64,000 bases of DNA from Roseateles_B sp041906185 (GTDB lineage: Bacteria; Pseudomonadota; Gammaproteobacteria; Burkholderiales; Burkholderiaceae_C). The DNA lies in the NCBI GenBank assembly GCA_041906185.1, contig JAYRJQ010000014.1, positions 94,290 through 158,289 on the forward strand, read 5' to 3'. The notes under the pieces are model-generated. The model saw nothing but the letters and a program-made list of their open reading frames with translations. It ran no database searches and was not told the origin of the DNA. Below are positions 48,984 to 57,319 of this stretch, piece by piece. Every line of letters begins with the position of its first letter. Within the stretch, counting starts at the first letter, position 1. A program made the translations under genes and the position numbers.

Positions 48984-50213
48984 ATGAAGGTTCTGAAGTC
49001 ACTTCGGCTCGCGCCACTGGCGCTGGGCGTGCTGGCCCTGTCGGCCCAGGCGCAGGCGGACACCGCCTCCATGTTCACCTTCTCCGGCTTTGGCACGGTG
49101 GGCATGGTCAAGACCAGCACCGACGATGCGGATTTCGTGATCTCCGGCCAGCCGAGCGGTGCCACCAAGAAGTGGAGCGGCGACGTGGACACCAAGCTGG
49201 GCGTCCAGGTCGGGGCCAAGTTCAATGACATGTTCTCGGCCACCGTGCAGGTGCTGAGCAAGCACAACGGCGACGGCAACTACAAGCCGGGCATCGAGTG
49301 GGCCTTCGCCAAGGCGCAGTTCAGCCCCTCGCTGAGCATGCGCGTCGGCCGCATGGGCGGCCCGTTCTTCGCGGTGTCCGACTTCCGTGACGTGGGCTAC
49401 GCCAACACCTGGCTGCGTCCGCCCCAGGACGTCTACGGCCAGGTGCCGGTGAGCCAGATGGACGGCGCCGACGTCAGCTACCAGACCCTGCTGGGCGGCA
49501 GCACCGTCAACCTGCAGGTCTACGCGGGCAAGTCCGACGCCGTCTTCGAAGGCGTGGACGTGCACATGAAGAGCATGCTCGGCTTCAACGCCACGGCCGA
49601 GCTCGACGGCGGCTTCACGCTGCGCCTGGGGCACGTCCAGGGCAAGCTGACGGTGGACAGCGTCTCGCTGGCCGGGCTCGTGACGCTGCTGCACGCCACG
49701 CCCTTCGGCGCGGTGGGCGACCAGCTCTCGGCCGTCGACAAGAAGTCCACCTTCACCGGCGTCGGCCTGGCCTGGGACCACGGCGACTGGCTCGCCAACG
49801 TCGAGTACACGATGCGCCGCACGGAAAGCTACGTGCCGGACACCGACGGCTGGTACGCCACGCTGGGTCACCGCTTCGGCAAGTTCACGCCCTACGTGAC
49901 GGTCTCCGAGCTCAAGCAGAAGGACAGCAACGTCAACAACGTGATCCCCGCCGGCGTGAAGATCCCCTCGCCGCCGGCGCCGTTCCCGATCGCCGACCTG
50001 AAGGCCGTCGTCGACAAGACGCTGTACGACCAGAGCAACCAGCAGAAGTCGGTGGCCCTCGGCCTGCGCTGGGATGCCTACCGCAACATCGCGGTGAAGG
50101 CCCAGTACGAGCGCATCACGCCCACCGGCCCCGGCCTGTTCACGAACCCGCAGCCGAGCTTCGGGTCCAGCAAGGTCAACGTCTACAGCGTGTCTGTGGA
50201 CTTCGTTTTCTGA
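48984..50213 (+). CDS. Outer-membrane beta-barrel (porin-like) protein
   Basis: A 409-residue protein with a signal peptide (about 1-25, ending AQAQA) and alternating hydrophobic beta strands to a final SVDFVF, the C-terminal Phe signature for barrel assembly. Strand patterns such as LNVQ-type VQVLSKHN, MRVGRMGGPFFAVSDFRDVGYANTW (in parts) and SVALGLRWDAYRN fit a 16-strand porin-like barrel. It is not a classical OmpC-type porin (no PEFGG). AAAGGAG at 48971-48977 is a strong ribosome site. It is followed after ten bases by a mini binding protein, so the two are co-expressed. Confidence 0.85.
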   Translation: MKVLKSLRLAPLALGVLALSAQAQADTASMFTFSGFGTVGMVKTSTDDADFVISGQPSGATKKWSGDVDTKLGVQVGAKFNDMFSATVQVLSKHNGDGNYKPGIEWAFAKAQFSPSLSMRVGRMGGPFFAVSDFRDVGYANTWLRPPQDVYGQVPVSQMDGADVSYQTLLGGSTVNLQVYAGKSDAVFEGVDVHMKSMLGFNATAELDGGFTLRLGHVQGKLTVDSVSLAGLVTLLHATPFGAVGDQLSAVDKKSTFTGVGLAWDHGDWLANVEYTMRRTESYVPDTDGWYATLGHRFGKFTPYVTVSELKQKDSNVNNVIPAGVKIPSPPAPFPIADLKAVVDKTLYDQSNQQKSVALGLRWDAYRNIAVKAQYERITPTGPGLFTNPQPSFGSSKVNVYSVSVDFVF

Positions 50214-50223
50214 GGAGGCCCAC

Positions 50224-50658
50224 ATGCGTGTGATGCATCGTTTCGTCTCTCGTGCGCTGTGCCTGGCTGCCCTGCTGATGGCGGGTGCCGCCCAGGCGCA
50301 GGTCGCCGTGGTCGTGAACCCCAAGAGCGCCGCCGCCAACATGACGGCCGAGCAGGTGGCCAACATCTTCCTGGGCAAGAGCAATGCGCTGCCCAGCGGC
50401 GCGGCCGCGGCCCCCGTGGACCAGCCGGAAAGCGCGGCCATCCGCGAGACCTTCTACACCAAGGTCACGGGCAAGAACAGCGCACAGGTCAAGGCGGCCT
50501 GGTCGCGTCTGGTCTTCTCGGGCAAGGCCACGCCGCCGAAGGAAGTGGCCAGTTCGGCCGAAGTGAAGAAGTTCGTGGCGGGCAACCCCGACGCCATCGG
50601 ATACATCGAGAAGTCTGCCGTCGACGGCAGCGTCAAGGTCGTCCTGACGGTCGATTGA
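50224..50658 (+). CDS. Mini periplasmic phosphate-binding-like protein
   Basis: A 144-residue protein with a signal peptide (to about residue 25, AQA) and a single half of a periplasmic binding fold: VAVVVNPKSAAANMTAEQVANIFLGK, then FYTKVTGKNSAQVKAAWSRLVFSGK and GNPDAIGYIEKSAVDGSVKVVL (given here in parts). Such PstS-like short proteins occur in proteobacteria, and their ligand is usually unknown. No ABC permease is nearby. It lies between the barrel and a chemoreceptor, which suggests it presents or senses a small anion for the receptor; this is inference. Confidence 0.82.
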   Translation: MRVMHRFVSRALCLAALLMAGAAQAQVAVVVNPKSAAANMTAEQVANIFLGKSNALPSGAAAAPVDQPESAAIRETFYTKVTGKNSAQVKAAWSRLVFSGKATPPKEVASSAEVKKFVAGNPDAIGYIEKSAVDGSVKVVLTVD

Positions 50659-50721
50659 GTCGGTGAAGAAGAAGGCCGGGCGGGGCGCGATCCGCCGCGC
50701 CCGGCGACCAAGGAGTTGGAC

Positions 50722-52236
50722 ATGAATGTCAAGACCCGGATCTGGCTGCTGCCGGTGCTGGCGGCCGTGATCTTCGCAATCGGGATCGCCGTCGTGCTGG
50801 CCTTCTCGGCGCGAACCTCCGGCGCCATCAAGGCCATCGGCAGCGTGCATGCGCCGTACCTCGATGCCACCAACCAGTTCGCCTCGCAGCTCGAGGCGCT
50901 GGGCGCGACCATCCAGAGCGCCGTGGCCGAAGGCGAGAAGAAGCGCCTGGACGAGGCCAACGAGCGCGCGGCCGCCATGCGCAAGACGCTGGGCACCATC
51001 AAGGCCATCGAGGGCCGCTCGGAGATGGCCGGCAAGCTGTCGGCCAGCTTCGAGACCTATTACGGCGCGGCGTCCGACACGGCGCAGCTCTTCCTGGGCA
51101 TGAAGCAGGGCGACCAGGCCGGCGCGATTCCCAAGATGCAGGCCGCGCTGAAGGACCTGGAAGGCGTGCTGGGCAAGGCCCGCGCGGAAGCTCGTCAGAG
51201 CTTCGACAGCGGGCTGGACGCCGCGAGCTCCGGCGTGGCCTCGAGCCTCACCGCCATCATGGTGAGCGGGCTCGTGGTGGTGCTGTGCCTGGGCGCCGGC
51301 TCGTTCTTCGTGATCGGCAGCGTCTGGCGCCAGCTGGGCGGCGAGCCCGAGTACGCGCGTGACGTCATGCGCCAGATGGCCGAGGGCGACCTGTCCCAGG
51401 ACATCGTCGTGAGCCCGGGTGCCGAAGCCAGCCTGCTGGCCGCGGTGCGCGACATGTCCAGCGGCCTGGCCTCCATCGTGGCCAATGTCCGCACGGGCAC
51501 GGACTCCATGACCGTGGCCTCGCGCGAGATCGCCGTGGGCAACCACGACCTCTCGGTGCGCACGGAGAAGCAGGCGACCTCGCTCGAGCAGACCTCGTCC
51601 AATATGCAGACGCTCACCGAGACGGTGCGCCAGAGCGCCGATGCGGCCGCGCAGGCGAACCAGCTCGCGGGCTCGGCCGCGGCCGTGGCCCAGAAGGGCG
51701 GCGAGGTCGTCAACCAGGTGGTCAGCACCATGGACGAGATCAATGCCAGCTCGAAGAAGATCAACGACATCATCGGCGTGATCGACGGCATCGCCTTCCA
51801 GACCAACATCCTGGCGCTGAATGCCGCGGTGGAAGCCGCGCGTGCCGGCGAGCAGGGCCGCGGCTTCGCGGTGGTGGCCGGCGAGGTGCGCTCGCTGGCC
51901 CAGCGCAGCGCCGAGGCGGCCAAGGAGATCAAGGCGCTGATCGGCGCCAGCGTCGACAAGGTGGAGTCCGGCAGCCGCCTCGTGCAGGACGCGGGGGCGA
52001 CCATGAGCGAGATCGTGGCCAGCGTGCAGCGCGTCTCGGACATCATCGGCGAGATCACCGCAGCGTCCAGCGAGCAGAGTCAGGGCATCACGCAGGTGAA
52101 CCAGTCCGTCACGCAGCTGGACCAGATGACGCAGCAAAACGCCGCGCTCGTCGAGCAGGCCGCGGCCGCGGCCAGCAGCCTCGAGCAGCAGGCGCGATCG
52201 CTGCAGACGGCCGTGTCGACGTTCAAGCTCGGCTGA
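50722..52236 (+). CDS. Methyl-accepting chemotaxis protein
   Basis: A 504-residue receptor. One membrane helix at about 8-30, a periplasmic helical-bundle sensor (about 31-175), a second helix (about 180-203), HAMP and a signalling domain with the tip DGIAFQTNILALNAAVEAAR and GEQGRGFAVVAGEVRSLAQR. The C-terminus (TFKLG) lacks the NWETF-like tether for CheR/CheB. AGGAG at 50711-50715 supports ATG 50722; an upstream TTG is less likely. It is the last gene of the barrel/binding-protein/receptor unit, ended by a strong terminator at 52263. Confidence 0.93.
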   Translation: MNVKTRIWLLPVLAAVIFAIGIAVVLAFSARTSGAIKAIGSVHAPYLDATNQFASQLEALGATIQSAVAEGEKKRLDEANERAAAMRKTLGTIKAIEGRSEMAGKLSASFETYYGAASDTAQLFLGMKQGDQAGAIPKMQAALKDLEGVLGKARAEARQSFDSGLDAASSGVASSLTAIMVSGLVVVLCLGAGSFFVIGSVWRQLGGEPEYARDVMRQMAEGDLSQDIVVSPGAEASLLAAVRDMSSGLASIVANVRTGTDSMTVASREIAVGNHDLSVRTEKQATSLEQTSSNMQTLTETVRQSADAAAQANQLAGSAAAVAQKGGEVVNQVVSTMDEINASSKKINDIIGVIDGIAFQTNILALNAAVEAARAGEQGRGFAVVAGEVRSLAQRSAEAAKEIKALIGASVDKVESGSRLVQDAGATMSEIVASVQRVSDIIGEITAASSEQSQGITQVNQSVTQLDQMTQQNAALVEQAAAAASSLEQQARSLQTAVSTFKLG

Positions 52237-52262
52237 GCCCGAGGCTCTGTCAGCCCCTCAGG

Positions 52263-52287
52263 AACGGCGCCTTCGGGCGCCGTTTTT
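52263..52287 (+). terminator. Intrinsic terminator after the chemoreceptor gene
   Basis: ACGGCGCC-TTCG-GGCGCCGT forms an eight-pair stem with a stable TTCG loop followed by TTTT. It closes the unit 48984-52236. Confidence 0.88.
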
Positions 52288-52352
52288 CATGATCTCGTCC
52301 CACTTGCGGAGGCGCCTTGGCCCGGCCGGCCGCGAGGCCTCGGGCGCCTTTC

Positions 52353-52358
52353 TATAAT
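52353..52358 (+). promoter_or_regulatory. -10 box (TATAAT) for the rhodanese gene
   Basis: A consensus TATAAT followed by CCGCC, 29 bases before the ATG at 52388. The -35 region is GC-rich without TTGACA. The same TANAATCCGCC context recurs at 53277 and 30727. Confidence 0.5.
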
Positions 52359-52387
52359 CCGCCACCCCTTCCCATCGAGGCCCCGAA

Positions 52388-52792
52388 TTGAAATTCCTGA
52401 TCGACAACTGGTATCTGGTCCTGGCCGCCCTGGTCTCTGGCGGCCTGCTGCTGCGCGGCGCCCTGCAGGGCGGTGGCGCCGGCCAAGTCAACACGAACGA
52501 GGCCGTGCGCCTGGTCAATCGCGAGAAGGGCCTGCTGATCGACGTCTGTGAGCCGGCCGAGTACGCCGCCGGCCATGCCAGCGGTGCGCGCAACATCCCG
52601 CTTGGCACACTCGAGTCGAGCAAGGATCTGCCGTCCAACAAGACCTTGCCTCTCGTGCTGGTGTGCCAGAGCGGCGCACGCGCCAGCCGCGCCGCTGGCA
52701 TCCTTCGCAAGGCGGGTCACGCCAATGTGCAGGTGCTCGCCGGTGGGATGAAGGCCTGGCGCGAGGCCAATCTGCCCATCGAGAAGGCCTGA
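52388..52792 (+). CDS. Membrane-anchored rhodanese-like sulfurtransferase
   Basis: A 134-residue protein: an N-terminal helix (about 8-26) that anchors or exports, then one rhodanese domain with the active-site Cys in LVLVCQSGARASRAA. RLVNREKGLLIDVCEPAEYAAGH is the CH2A-like start. Rhodaneses pass sulfane sulfur or bind anions. It is followed 82 bases later by grxC and then secB, an order known in beta- and gammaproteobacteria (yibN-grxC-secB-gpsA). Confidence 0.9.
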   Translation: MKFLIDNWYLVLAALVSGGLLLRGALQGGGAGQVNTNEAVRLVNREKGLLIDVCEPAEYAAGHASGARNIPLGTLESSKDLPSNKTLPLVLVCQSGARASRAAGILRKAGHANVQVLAGGMKAWREANLPIEKA

Positions 52793-52874
52793 AGGCCGCC
52801 CGGGCAGACACGCTGCCCGGCACCCAGGAGGCCGTCCCGTCGGTCGCGCGTTGAGAGTGAATGAGAGTCCGGCC

Positions 52875-53138
52875 ATGAGCCATGTGAAGATGTACACCAC
52901 CCAGGTCTGCCCCTACTGCGTGCGGGCCAAGACCCTGCTGAAGCAGCGCGGCGTCGAGCAGATCGAGGAGATCCGCGTGGACCTGGACCCCGCGCAGCGC
53001 GAGGCCATGATGACCCTCACGGGCCGCCGCACGGTGCCCCAGATCTTCATTGGCGACACTCACGTCGGCGGTTGCGACGACCTCATGGCCCTGGACCAGC
53101 GCGGCGGCCTGATGCCGCTGCTGCAGCCGGGCGCCTGA
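52875..53138 (+). CDS. grxC: Glutaredoxin 3
   Basis: An 87-residue thiol-disulfide oxidoreductase with the redox motif CPYC in TTQVCPYCVRAK, the cis-Pro TVPQIFI and GGCDDL for glutathione binding. Length and motifs match GrxC. Start ATG 52875 is directly followed by SHVKMYTT; an in-frame ATG 24 bases upstream exists but adds no family sequence. It reduces protein disulfides in the cytosol and belongs to the yibN-grxC-secB-gpsA cluster. Confidence 0.95.
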   Translation: MSHVKMYTTQVCPYCVRAKTLLKQRGVEQIEEIRVDLDPAQREAMMTLTGRRTVPQIFIGDTHVGGCDDLMALDQRGGLMPLLQPGA

Positions 53139-53276
53139 CAAGCGCCCCCCGGCCCCGGACGGGCCGACAGACGCAGCGCACCCCGGCCGGGCGCCTCTTG
53201 CCGCCCCGGCGTGGGGTCACCTTGCGCCAATTCAAGGGCGGGCAAGTCCGCTCCCGGGTGGCGCTGCAGGGTGGGT

Positions 53277-53282
53277 GATAAT
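53277..53282 (+). promoter_or_regulatory. Candidate -10 box (GATAAT) for secB
   Basis: GATAAT preceded by TG and followed by CCGCC, in the 205-bp gap between grxC and secB, 61 bases before the secB ATG. The preceding TG may make it an extended -10. Confidence 0.45.
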
Positions 53283-53343
53283 CCGCCCCGTCTGCTTGGC
53301 GGCGGTATGTTTGCCGGGCATCTACCCACACCACGAGATCACC

Positions 53344-53808
53344 ATGTCCGACGAGCAACTGACCCCTGTGTTCAACATCCAGCGCATGTACCTGAAGGAC
53401 CTGTCGCTGGAGCAGCCGAATTCCCCGCAGATCCTGACCGAGCAGGGCCAGCCGCAGGTCGACATCAACCTGACCCTGGCCGCCGACCCGGTCGCCGAGG
53501 GCATGTTCGAAGTCGCCGTGACCGCGACCGTGACCACCAAGCTGGCCGCTGACCGCACCCTGTTCCTGATCGAGGCCAAGCAGGCCGGCATCTTCGAGAT
53601 CCGCAACCTGCCGCCGGAGCAGATGGAAGGCATCCTGGGCATCGTGTGCCCGCAGATGATCTACCCCTACCTGCGTGCCGTCGTGTCCGACATCTGCACC
53701 CGCGCCGGCTTCCCGCCCGTGCTGCTGACGGAAGTGAACTTCCAGGCCATGTTCGAGGCTCGCCAGCAGGCCCAGGCCGAACAGCCGGCCGCCGAAGCCC
53801 TGAACTGA
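53344..53808 (+). CDS. secB: Protein-export chaperone SecB
   Basis: A 154-residue cytosolic chaperone that keeps precursors unfolded and hands them to SecA. It starts PVFNIQRMYLKDLSLEQPNSP, and has EVAVTATVTTKL, IVCPQMIYPYLRAVVSDI and the C-terminal PPVLLTEVNF. Length is typical (about 155). It has its own promoter candidate and is followed by a 189-bp gap with a folded repeat-like element before gpsA. Confidence 0.97.
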   Translation: MSDEQLTPVFNIQRMYLKDLSLEQPNSPQILTEQGQPQVDINLTLAADPVAEGMFEVAVTATVTTKLAADRTLFLIEAKQAGIFEIRNLPPEQMEGILGIVCPQMIYPYLRAVVSDICTRAGFPPVLLTEVNFQAMFEARQQAQAEQPAAEALN

Positions 53809-53868
53809 GCGACCCTGGCATGATCGGGCCTGCGGGTCCGGGCCGCGCTCCCTGAGCGCAGGCCGCAT

Positions 53869-53934
53869 GCCTGAAGCGCATCCGGGGGCTGCGCCCCGAG
53901 CACGCCACCGCGAGGTGGCGTCGTCGTTTCAGGC
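53869..53934. repeat. Three-stem folded element between secB and gpsA
   Basis: Outer arms GCCTGAAGCG (53869-53878) and CGTTTCAGGC (53925-53934) pair at nine of ten positions, the tenth being a G-U wobble in RNA. Inside lie GGGGC-TGC-GCCCC (53885-53897) and ACGCCACC-GCGA-GGTGGCGT (53902-53921), the latter closed by a GNRA-type loop. This gives a cloverleaf-like RNA or cruciform of 66 bases. It lacks tRNA features and a T run, so it is neither tRNA nor a plain terminator; a mobile REP-like or regulatory element is possible. Confidence 0.5.
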
Positions 53935-53997
53935 GCTCCCTCTTGTGTCGAACGAAACCTGAACCCGGGGCCCCGCCGCCCCGAAGCCGGCAACGCC

Positions 53998-55014
53998 ATG
54001 AAGATCAGCATTTTGGGAGCCGGTGCCTGGGGCACCGCACTGGCCATCCAGGCCGCCGCGCGGCATGACGCGCTGCTGTGGGCGCGTGACGAGGCCCAGG
54101 TGCAGGAGATGCAGGCCAGCCGCAGCAACGAGCGCTACCTGCCCGGCGCGGCCCTGCCCACGGCGCTGCAGCTGGACAGCCGCCTGGACGTGGCGCTCGC
54201 GCATGCCCGTGACGGCCTCCTCATCATCGCCACGCCCATGGCCGCGCTGCGCGGCATGCTGCAGCAGATGCCCCAGGGCGCCCGCGTCATGTGGCTGTGC
54301 AAGGGCTTCGAAGCGGGTACCGGCCTGCTGGGGCACGAGATCGCCCGCGAGGTGCGTCCCGATCTGCGCGTCGGCATTCTCTCGGGCCCGAGCTTCGCGC
54401 AGGAGGTGGCGGCCGGTCAGCCGACGGCCCTGGTGTCCGCCAGCGAGGACGATGCCCTGGCGCAGCTGGGCGTGCAGGCTTTCCACGGCGAGCGTCTGCG
54501 CGTCTACAGCGCCAATGATCCCGTGGGGGTCGAGGTGGGCGGCGCCGTCAAGAACGTCATGGCCATCGCGGTGGGCATCGCCGATGGTCTGCGCCAGCAG
54601 GCGGAAGCCGCCGGCCAGCCGGGGCAGGCGCCCGGTCTCAATGCCCGTGCCGCGCTGATCACGCGCGGGCTGGCCGAGATGCTGCGCCTGGGCCTGGCGC
54701 TCGGCGCCCGCACGGAGACCTTCATGGGTCTGTCCGGCATGGGCGACCTCGTGTTGACGGCCACGGGGGATCTCTCGCGCAACCGCCGCGTGGGCCTGCT
54801 GCTCGCGCAAGACCTGGCCCTCGACGACATCCTGCATCGCCTGGGCCATGTGGCCGAAGGCGTCTACAGCGCGCCGACGGTGCTGGCCCGCGCCCGCGCC
54901 AAGGGCGTGGACATGCCCATCACCGAGGCGGTCGTCGCCGTGCTCGAGGGGCGGTTGAGCCCGCGTGCCGGGGTCGACCTGCTCATGGGCCGCCAGGCGC
55001 GCGCCGAGCACTGA
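53998..55014 (+). CDS. gpsA: NAD(P)-dependent glycerol-3-phosphate dehydrogenase
   Basis: A 338-residue enzyme making sn-glycerol 3-phosphate from dihydroxyacetone phosphate for phospholipids. The dinucleotide fold starts ISILGAGAWGTALAIQAA; SGPSFAQEVAAGQPTA, the catalytic Lys of VGGAVKNVMAIAVG and LSGMGDLVLT are conserved. Length matches the family. The ATG at 53998 begins the fold directly. It follows secB, as in many proteobacteria. Confidence 0.97.
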   Translation: MKISILGAGAWGTALAIQAAARHDALLWARDEAQVQEMQASRSNERYLPGAALPTALQLDSRLDVALAHARDGLLIIATPMAALRGMLQQMPQGARVMWLCKGFEAGTGLLGHEIAREVRPDLRVGILSGPSFAQEVAAGQPTALVSASEDDALAQLGVQAFHGERLRVYSANDPVGVEVGGAVKNVMAIAVGIADGLRQQAEAAGQPGQAPGLNARAALITRGLAEMLRLGLALGARTETFMGLSGMGDLVLTATGDLSRNRRVGLLLAQDLALDDILHRLGHVAEGVYSAPTVLARARAKGVDMPITEAVVAVLEGRLSPRAGVDLLMGRQARAEH

Positions 55015-55035
55015 CACACGGGCAGGGGAGCAGCC

Positions 55036-56013
55036 ATGGCGAACCGGCGCGACACGCTGATGCATCTCGCGGGGCTGCTGGCGGTGCCGCTGCCGGGCCT
55101 TGCCGCGGCGGGGGACTGGCCGCTGCGGCCCCTCAAGCTCATCGTGCCCTTCCCGCCGGGCAGCTCGCCGGACCTGATCGGGCGCGCGCTGGCCGACGGC
55201 CTGCGGCCGCAGCTCGGGCAGGCGATGGTGGTCGAGAACAAGCCCGGTGCCGGCGGACTCATCGGCACGGGCCTGGCCGCCCACGCCGCACCGGACGGCT
55301 ACACCTGGCTGCTGACCATCCAGGGCCCGCTGACGACGGCCGATCTGCTCAGCCGCAAGCCCGGCTACGACGCGAGGAAAGACCTGACCCCCGTCAGCCT
55401 CATCGCGTCCTCGCCGAACGTGCTGCTGGTCTCGCCCAGTCTGGGCGTCAGCACGCTGCCGGCGTTCCTCGAGTGGCTGCGCGCGCAGCGCGTGGGCCCG
55501 AACTACGGCTCGGTCGGCCCGGGCAGTGCCTCGCACCTGGCGATGGAAGACCTGGCCGCCCGCGCCGGGGTGTCCCTGAACCACGTGCCCTACGCTGGCT
55601 TCCCGCAAGTGCTGCAGGCGCTGCTGGCCGGCGAGATCCAGGCCGCCTTCATGGTGCCGGGCATGGCGCTCGGCGCGTGGAAGGCGGGGCGGGTGCGCGC
55701 GCTGGGCCTCAGCGGCAGCGTGCGCAATACCAGCTGGCCTGAGATGCCGACGCTCGCGGAGCAGGGGCTGAAGGACTTCGAGGCGCTGTCATGGCAGGGC
55801 CTGCTCGCGCCGGCCGGCACCCCGCAGCCGCTGGTGGACCGCATGGCGGCGCTCGTGAGCGCGCTGGTGCGGGGCCCGGCCTTCCGGGAGCGCCTGCTGG
55901 CCCAGCATTTCAATGCCATCGGCTCCGCGCCCGAGGGCTTGCGCCGCCAGATGCAGGAAGACCGCGAGCGCTGGGGCCGCGTGATCCAGCGGCTGCGGCT
56001 CAAGCCGGAGTAG
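55036..56013 (+). CDS. Bug/TctC-family periplasmic solute-binding protein
   Basis: A 325-residue tripartite tricarboxylate transporter receptor. A signal peptide (to about 26) is followed by WPLRPLKLIVPFPPGSSPDLIGRALADGL, then VVENKPGAGGLIGTGLAA and GYTWLL, the Bug consensus. Such proteins bind carboxylates or nicotinate-like ligands and are strongly multiplied in Burkholderiales. No TctA/TctB genes are near, so it is an orphan receptor. It follows gpsA by 21 bases with GGGGAG (55025-55030) as ribosome site, and may be co-transcribed without functional link. Confidence 0.9.
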   Translation: MANRRDTLMHLAGLLAVPLPGLAAAGDWPLRPLKLIVPFPPGSSPDLIGRALADGLRPQLGQAMVVENKPGAGGLIGTGLAAHAAPDGYTWLLTIQGPLTTADLLSRKPGYDARKDLTPVSLIASSPNVLLVSPSLGVSTLPAFLEWLRAQRVGPNYGSVGPGSASHLAMEDLAARAGVSLNHVPYAGFPQVLQALLAGEIQAAFMVPGMALGAWKAGRVRALGLSGSVRNTSWPEMPTLAEQGLKDFEALSWQGLLAPAGTPQPLVDRMAALVSALVRGPAFRERLLAQHFNAIGSAPEGLRRQMQEDRERWGRVIQRLRLKPE

Positions 56014-56025
56014 CGCGGCGGGCGT

Positions 56026-56496
56026 TCAGGCGCCGCCCTCGTAGCCGTGCTGCCGCCAGGCGTCGAAGACGGCCACCGCCACGGCATTGCTCAGATTCAG
56101 GCTGCGCTGCGCCGGCCGCATGGGCAGGCGCACGCGCTGCGCCACCGGGAAGCTGTCTCGCAGCTCGGGCGGGAGGCCGGCGGTCTCCGAGCCGAAGACC
56201 AGCCAGTCGCCGGGCTGCCAGCGCTGCGCGGCCAGCGTGTGGCTGCCGCGCGTGGTGAAGGCGAAGAGCCGGTCCGGCGCGGGCTGCTCCGCGGCGAGGA
56301 AGGCGGCCCAGTCGGCATGCCTCTTGAGGCGCGTGTACTCGTGGTAGTCCAGGCCGGCGCGCTGCAGCAGGCGGTCCTCCATCGAGAAGCCCAGCGGCTC
56401 GATGAGGTGCAGCTCGCAGCCGGTGTTGGCGGCCAGGCGGATCACATTGCCCGTGTTGGGCGGGATTTCGGGGTGGACCAGGACGATGCGGAACAT
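56026..56496 (-). CDS. trmL: tRNA (cytidine(34)-2'-O)-methyltransferase
   Basis: A 156-residue SPOUT methyltransferase modifying the wobble position of tRNA-Leu. It opens MFRIVLVHPEIPPNTGNVIRL (shown here with EIPPNTGN as the core), and the knot has VFGSETAGLP and LNLSNAVAVAVFD, which bind S-adenosylmethionine. Length matches TrmL (about 155). It is downstream of comF on the minus strand, 29 bases away. Confidence 0.95.
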   Translation of the reverse strand: MFRIVLVHPEIPPNTGNVIRLAANTGCELHLIEPLGFSMEDRLLQRAGLDYHEYTRLKRHADWAAFLAAEQPAPDRLFAFTTRGSHTLAAQRWQPGDWLVFGSETAGLPPELRDSFPVAQRVRLPMRPAQRSLNLSNAVAVAVFDAWRQHGYEGGA

Positions 56497-56525
56497 GTGC
56501 GCAGTCTAGGGCCTGCGCTGCGCCT

Positions 56526-57299
56526 TCAGGCCGCCCGCATCAGCACCCAGGCCCGGACCTCGCGTGCGCCGGCCCGCTTGAGCGTGCGGGCCACTTCGTC
56601 GAGGGTGGCGCCGGTGGTCATGACGTCGTCGACCACCAGGATGCGGGCGCCGCGTGCGCGCGCGGCCTGCTCGGGCGCCAGAAGGAAGGCGCCGCGCACC
56701 TCGCGCCGGCGCTGGGCCGCGTCGAGGCGGGACTGCGCCGGCCCCGGCAGGCGCTGCAGCAGGCGCGGCGCATAGGGCAGGCCCAGCGGACCGGCGAGGC
56801 GCCGGGCGAGCTCGTGGCTCTGGTTGTAGCCGCGCTCGGTCAGGCGCGCCCGGGAGAGCGGCACGCAGCACAGGAGGTCGGCGCCTGCGTCCGGCGGGAG
56901 CAGTGCCAGCATCAGCGCGGCGAGCGGCCGCGCCAGCTGGGGCTGGGCATTGAACTTGAAGTCGAGGAGCAGGCGATCCCAGGGGTGGGCGTAGGCGAGG
57001 GCGGCCTCGCAGTGGTCGATGGCGGGCGGCTGGCGTTGGCAGTGCACGCAGCGCGGACCGGTCGCCGCGGTCAGGGGCAGGGGCAGGGCGCAACCCTCGC
57101 AGCGGGGCGCCAGCCGCCGATCGGCCTCCTGGCGGGCCGCGTCTGCGCAGGGGGCGCACAGGCGATCGCGGCTTCCCTGGCGGCACAGCAGGCACTGGCC
57201 GCCCATTGCACCGACTGCGCCGAGTGCGCCGAGTGCACACCGAAGTGCCTCCGGCACGGCCATCAGGCCTTTGCGAAGGGTCGGGGCAGTGGCGGGCAT
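56526..57299 (-). CDS. comF: ComF-family phosphoribosyltransferase-like protein
   Basis: A 257-residue protein. The N-terminal part has zinc-finger-like cysteine pairs (CLLC, CAPC, CEGC, CVHC) and the C-terminal part a phosphoribosyltransferase fold with the PRPP motif LVVDDVMTTGATLDEVART. Homologues function in DNA uptake in competent bacteria and in recycling. Several Met codons could serve as start; ATG 57299 is the first, but MAVPEALRC (12 codons later) is also possible. It is divergent from the BioC-like gene, with only 20 bases between the two starts, so their promoters overlap. Confidence 0.93.
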   Translation of the reverse strand: MPATAPTLRKGLMAVPEALRCALGALGAVGAMGGQCLLCRQGSRDRLCAPCADAARQEADRRLAPRCEGCALPLPLTAATGPRCVHCQRQPPAIDHCEAALAYAHPWDRLLLDFKFNAQPQLARPLAALMLALLPPDAGADLLCCVPLSRARLTERGYNQSHELARRLAGPLGLPYAPRLLQRLPGPAQSRLDAAQRRREVRGAFLLAPEQAARARGARILVVDDVMTTGATLDEVARTLKRAGAREVRAWVLMRAA

Positions 57300-57306
57300 G
57301 GCTCAA

Positions 57307-57312
57307 TATACT
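57307..57312 (+). promoter_or_regulatory. Candidate -10 box (TATACT) for the BioC-like gene
   Basis: TATACT followed by GACGCCG and the ATG at 57320, seven bases away, with no ribosome site. Predicted leaderless. The box lies between the divergent comF and BioC-like starts. Confidence 0.45.
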
Positions 57313-57319
57313 GACGCCG

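Noticed and set aside
53869..53934. tRNA gene because of the cloverleaf-like fold
   Set aside because: No T-loop sequence (GTTCGAATC type), wrong arm lengths and no acceptor stem with a CCA-compatible end.
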